A DNA stretch of 64,000 nt from Acidobacteriota bacterium. GTDB lineage: Bacteria > Acidobacteriota > Vicinamibacteria > Vicinamibacterales > CAVVIG01. The notes under the pieces are model-generated. The model was not told the DNA's origin. It did not search any database and saw nothing but the letters and a program-made list of their open reading frames with translations. The translations under genes were made by a program, and so were the position numbers. Numbering within the stretch: position 1 is the stretch's first letter; each line of letters begins with the position of its first letter. Shown in pieces: positions 63,731-64,000 of the stretch. Location: assembly GCA_003222395.1 (NCBI GenBank), contig QHWB01000053.1, forward strand, positions 62,001 through 126,000, in the 5' to 3' direction.

Positions 63731-64000
63731 GGCGTGATACTGCTGAGCAAGGTAGCGGCCAGATCCACCGAGCCCCGAAGAATTTCCATAAACCGTTCCA
63801 CCGACTCGACTTCTAACCGACGGCGGCGACGTACGTCAACGAACGTGCCCTGCACAAATGTGCTATCTCACGTCTGTAGATTACACGATTACCGATAAGA
63901 CATTGGAGAAGAGAAGTTTATATCAGATTGCCCAGCTTGATAACAATACTGATCTGTGAAAAACCGCGAAGCACCCTGAATCCTCGTGAAGACGCCGATT
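63731..64000. other. 270-bp region upstream of the subtilase, AT-richer
   Basis: No gene recognised up to the window end. It includes the presumed promoter of the subtilase operon; base composition drops in GC from about 63870 on (CAATACTGATCTGTGAAAAA), unlike the rest of the window. The remainder of an intergenic region or the 3' part of a neighbouring gene may lie beyond. Confidence 0.5.

Overview
This is a GC-rich bacterial window with densely packed genes. The gene content (exported DUF4159 proteins, BNR/VPS10-type propellers, NHL-repeat and PQQ-type sugar dehydrogenase propellers, BACON-domain lipoprotein, NIVWGT-repeat subtilase, isoquinoline-oxidoreductase-type molybdoenzymes, SCO/multicopper oxidase pairs) suggests an aerobic soil Acidobacteriota, probably of the Vicinamibacteria type. 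That placement is an inference from gene content only; no rRNA or tRNA gene was seen.

Layout. 1-2.05 kb: the end of an amidohydrolase, a fused remnant of an oxidoreductase operon, and a TPR protein. 2.06-5.43 kb: a three-gene succinate dehydrogenase operon with a single five-helix anchor, as in mycobacterial Sdh1. 5.5-9.85 kb: an iorA-iorB molybdoenzyme operon ending in a membrane glycosyltransferase. 9.9-13.5 kb: a BACON lipoprotein, a rhomboid lacking its catalytic His, and an ACT-domain protein set among inverted-repeat elements. 13.7-19.5 kb: a duplicated copper module (multicopper oxidase plus a SCO-cytochrome c-DUF3347 fusion) whose second oxidase is reduced to its C-terminus. 19.6-30.9 kb: DUF4159 proteins, a deaminase-CYTH fusion, a Rieske protein, an MFS exporter, two tandem NHL propellers and small enzymes.

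31-46.5 kb is the most notable region. A surface-glycan locus contains a nine-gene minus-strand run (44142 to 32076), mostly joined by 1-4 nt stop/start overlaps. It encodes an O-antigen ligase, a glycosyltransferase fused to a B12-type radical SAM enzyme, a SPASM radical SAM enzyme, three methyltransferases, a second B12-type radical SAM enzyme, an amidohydrolase and a flippase. On the plus strand a second flippase, a nucleotidyltransferase-fold protein and an NtrC-type sigma-54 activator continue the locus. Together they could make, modify, export and polymerise an unusual glycan or glycoconjugate; the product is unknown.

47.8-64 kb holds exported and redox proteins: two sugar-dehydrogenase propellers, a TsdA-like dihaem cytochrome c, a third DUF4159 protein, a metallo-beta-lactamase-fold protein, a large BNR propeller, a CotH-like protein, a CurA-type reductase, an acetyltransferase and the NIVWGT subtilase.

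Repeats run through the window. There is a MITE-like element with 13-bp terminal inverted repeats at 13490-13699, with related copies at 12.7, 24.3 and 25.3 kb; the last two bracket a DUF4159 gene. There are GC-rich palindromes, three of them inside coding sequences (one exactly at the fusion point of the glycosyltransferase-radical SAM protein). There is also a set of short reiterated intergenic motifs, different in sequence at each locus.
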